Origin: an uncultured Microbacterium sp.
GTDB taxonomy: Bacteria > Actinomycetota > Actinomycetes > Actinomycetales > Microbacteriaceae
Assembly: GCA_937988695.1 (NCBI GenBank)
Contig: CALKHM010000156.1
Coordinates: 1-8,435, forward strand
DNA: 8,435 nucleotides
Direction: 5' to 3'
The notes beneath the pieces are model-generated. The model saw only the letters and a list, made by a program, of their open reading frames with translations. It made no database searches and was not told where the DNA came from. Shown in pieces: positions 6,736 to 8,435 of the stretch (position 1 is the first letter of the stretch; every line of letters starts with the position of its first letter). The position numbers and the translations under genes were made by a program.

Positions 6736-6747
6736 TGAAACGTATCA
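6736..6747 (+). promoter_or_regulatory. LacI-type operator of the transporter operon
   Basis: TGAAACGTATCA is a 12-base palindrome with one mismatched pair and a central CG. With one flanking base it reads CTGAAACGTATCA, differing at one position from CTGAAACGTCTCA at the isomerase operon in the direction of transcription. It lies about 8-19 bases after the expected start, a position suited to repression. The adjacent LacI-family gene encodes the likely binding protein. Confidence 0.68.
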
Positions 6748-6803
6748 ATCACATCCGACCGACTCACGTACGGGCGGATCACGCACAGAACGAGGGAGTT
6801 CTC

Positions 6804-7835
6804 ATGTCCATACGTCGGTTCACCAGGTTGGGCGCCGTCACCGTCGCGGCCTTCGCCATGGTCTTCGCGCTTGCCGGTTGCTCCACTGATGCGGCGCCGA
6901 AGAACAAGAAGGAGGCTCCTCTTGTGGTCGGATCGGTGCTGTACGGCGTCGACGGCTATCAGACCGCGCACGGCAAGGCGATGGAGAAGTACGGGGCGTC
7001 GATCGGGGTCACCGTGCGCACGTGCAATTCGAAGAACGAGGTGAGCACGCAGAACAAGTGCATCCAGGATCTGATCTCGGCTGGCGTCGACGCGATCGTC
7101 ATGCAGCCGATCGATCCGGCGGCAGCGACTGCGATGGTCAAACAGGCCCAGGCCGCTGGCGTGGGTGTGATCACCTGGGCGGTGGGACCGGTCCCGGGAG
7201 TGCAGGTGCCCTGGATCGACCTCGCTGAGTACAAGCAGGCTTTCGAAGCGGGAAGCACAGCGGCGAAGTGGGTCAAGGAGCATCTGCACCAGGACCCGAT
7301 GATCGTCGATCTCGGAGTCCCGAAGAACACGAACTGTGAGAACCGGGAGAACGGGTTCATCGCCGGGGCAAAGGATGCGAACCCGGCGACCAAGGTGGCG
7401 GCGAAGCCGAACGGCGGCGGGCAGCGCGTCGTGTCCCAGGAGGCGATGTCCGACATCATCCAGAGCGGGGTCGACTTCAACATCGTGACAGGATGCAACG
7501 GCGAGAGCACGATCGGAGGCCTTCTCGCGCTGCGAGCTGCAGGTCGCGGAAAGGCCGTGGACAAGGTGCCTGCATCGGAGTACCTGTTCTCGGTCGACGG
7601 CACGTCGGCGGAGATCGAGTACCTGCTTGACCCGAGCTCACCGCTCATGCAGACTCTTGCGCTCGCGCCGCGTGACAACGTGCGTGTGCTGCTGGACGCG
7701 GCCGTGGATCTTGCGCGCGGCAAGATCGACAACTCCTTCACAGCACACCTGACGGACACCTTCATCGAGCCGGACTGCGCGAAGGCGAATGCGTTCCTCG
7801 AGGAACAGTACGGCACGTCGGTCGCCTGCCGCTGA
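6804..7835 (+). CDS. Sugar ABC transporter substrate-binding lipoprotein (RbsB-like type)
   Basis: Extracytoplasmic solute-binding protein of 343 residues that captures a sugar for the ABC importer encoded downstream. The signal peptide has RRFTR, a hydrophobic core and a lipobox LAGC, so Cys26 should be lipidated and hold the mature protein on the outer face of the membrane. The mature part follows the periplasmic binding protein type-1 fold of ribose/xylose-type transporters: VVGSVLYGVDGYQ, then CIQDLISAGVDAIVMQPIDP (86-105), GVGVITWA, GSTAAKWV and a late SVDGTSAE. Start ATG at 6804 has GAGGGAG (6792-6798) five bases upstream; longer frames back to 6666 would contain the promoter and operator. 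Six further cysteines (74, 86, 178, 231, 325, 342) are unusual and could form disulfides. The ATPase gene starts 20 bases after the stop. The ligand is not identifiable; a monosaccharide suits the isomerase neighbours. Confidence 0.88.
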   Translation: MSIRRFTRLGAVTVAAFAMVFALAGCSTDAAPKNKKEAPLVVGSVLYGVDGYQTAHGKAMEKYGASIGVTVRTCNSKNEVSTQNKCIQDLISAGVDAIVMQPIDPAAATAMVKQAQAAGVGVITWAVGPVPGVQVPWIDLAEYKQAFEAGSTAAKWVKEHLHQDPMIVDLGVPKNTNCENRENGFIAGAKDANPATKVAAKPNGGGQRVVSQEAMSDIIQSGVDFNIVTGCNGESTIGGLLALRAAGRGKAVDKVPASEYLFSVDGTSAEIEYLLDPSSPLMQTLALAPRDNVRVLLDAAVDLARGKIDNSFTAHLTDTFIEPDCAKANAFLEEQYGTSVACR

Positions 7836-7855
7836 CGAAGACGAAAGGCAACGTC

Positions 7856-8435
7856 ATGCCGTCTGCACTGCTGAGTGTTCATGGAGTCAGCAAGCATTTC
7901 GGTGGTGAAGCAGCGCTCTCCGGGGTGGATCTGGACATCCGCCCCGGGGAGGTCGTCGCACTGCTCGGAGCCAACGGCGCGGGCAAGTCCACCCTCATCA
8001 AGATCATCACGGGTGTCTACCGCGCGAACTCGGGGGAGATGCACTGGGACGGCGACGAGGTCACGGTCCGATCGGTGGCCGACGCCATGACGCTCGGCAT
8101 CGCGACGATGTTCCAGCAGCTGAACGTTCCGGAGGACCTCACGGTCGCCGAATATCTGACGCTGCGTCGGGAGCCGAAGCGTTGGGGCTTCCTCGACCGG
8201 AGGGCGGCGGTAGCAGCGGCGAGACGCGCGCTGGAGGAGCTCGGCATCGATCTGGACCCGCGGCGGGAGGGCCGCACTTTGACCGTGGCCGAACGCGAGC
8301 TGATCGAGATCGTGCGCGCGGTCTCGATCGACGCACGGCTCGTGATCATGGATGAGCCCACGGCGTCGCTGGGAACCGCAGAGGTCGATCGGCTCTTCGC
8401 CGTCGTTCGTCGTCTGAAAGATCGCGACGTGGCGG
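7856..8435 (+). CDS. Sugar ABC transporter ATP-binding protein (RbsA-like), 3' end missing
   Basis: ATPase that powers import of the sugar delivered by the upstream lipoprotein. The frame runs from ATG at 7856 to the window end (193 residues). Walker A is GANGAGKST at 38-46, the Q-loop is in TMFQQLNVPEDLTVAEYL (Gln87 or Gln88), the signature region is LTVAERELIEIVRA at 142-155, and Walker B is LVIMDEPTASLG at 162-173. The signature departs from LSGGQ, as is common in the RbsA/XylG/MglA group, whose full proteins have about 500 residues with two ATPase halves; only part of the first half is visible. GAAAGG at 7843-7848 with a seven-base spacer supports the start. It is cotranscribed with the binding-protein gene (20-base gap) and is probably followed by a permease gene outside the window. 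Confidence 0.88.
   Translation, partial: MPSALLSVHGVSKHFGGEAALSGVDLDIRPGEVVALLGANGAGKSTLIKIITGVYRANSGEMHWDGDEVTVRSVADAMTLGIATMFQQLNVPEDLTVAEYLTLRREPKRWGFLDRRAAVAAARRALEELGIDLDPRREGRTLTVAERELIEIVRAVSIDARLVIMDEPTASLGTAEVDRLFAVVRRLKDRDVA

Larger units (their letters stand above)
6245..6803. other. Divergent control region between isomerase and transporter operons
   Basis: This 559-base stretch has no convincing protein gene. Its left end holds the - strand promoter and operator of the isomerase operon. Its right end holds the + strand promoter and operator of the transporter operon. The middle (6356-6692) contains a consensus DnaA-box sequence, a 13-base palindrome GCGTGTGACACGC (6553-6565), a G/C hairpin followed by TTTGT (6581-6603) and a degenerate CTGA-N6-TCAG sequence (6619-6632). 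Open frames crossing it lack a plausible ribosome site and resemble no family. The length is more than two promoters need, so the middle may hold further regulatory sites or a small RNA. Confidence 0.7.

Noticed and set aside
6666..6803. N-terminal extension of the binding lipoprotein back to 6666
   Set aside because: It would place the promoter inside the gene and bury the signal peptide behind 46 extra residues; ATG at 6804 has a strong ribosome site.
6959..8044. Long open frame on the - strand opposite the binding protein and ATPase genes
   Set aside because: It spans two well-supported + strand genes and has low-complexity Ser/Arg/Ala composition typical of antisense frames.

Overview
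The window is high-GC DNA with a strong G/C preference at third codon positions. The gene set suggests a Gram-positive actinobacterium, plausibly Microbacteriaceae (Microbacterium-like). It includes the short family-A DNA polymerase with a bifunctional exonuclease/polymerase layout known from Actinobacteria, an LPXTG-type wall-anchored protein, a LacI regulator and a lipoprotein-fed RbsABC-type sugar importer. The genus is an inference; no rRNA or other marker is present.

Layout from left to right. (1) 1-1346 is the 3' part of a family-A DNA polymerase gene on the + strand, cut by the window edge. (2) 1382-2026 is a small sortase-anchored surface protein on the - strand, with a hairpin-rich leader. 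(3) 2235-3245 is a LacI-family repressor on the + strand. (4) 3259-6244 is a two-gene - strand operon encoding two related L-arabinose/L-fucose isomerase-like proteins; 6244-4790 is transcribed first, then 4728-3259. (5) 6245-6803 is a 559-base divergent control region. (6) 6804 to the right edge is a + strand operon that begins with a sugar-binding lipoprotein and a sugar ABC ATPase, the latter cut by the window end.

The most useful observation is in the control region. Both divergent operons have the same promoter architecture: TTGCGT, 17 bases, then TATAGT or CATAGT. Each promoter is followed at or just after the expected transcription start by a near-palindrome reading CTGAAACGTnTCA in the direction of transcription. 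This is a typical LacI-family operator shape with a central CG. The simplest model is that the LacI protein encoded at 2235 represses both operons until its sugar ligand arrives. The lipoprotein and ABC ATPase then import a monosaccharide, and one or both isomerases convert aldose to ketose. The sugar cannot be named from the sequence, and no kinase, dehydrogenase or aldolase is inside the window. The remaining transporter and pathway genes probably lie beyond the right edge.

No mobile elements, CRISPR arrays, tRNAs or rRNAs were seen. The locus is a sugar-uptake and isomerisation system with an unassigned substrate rather than an obviously new type of system. Its twin isomerases and paired operators are the parts most worth following up.
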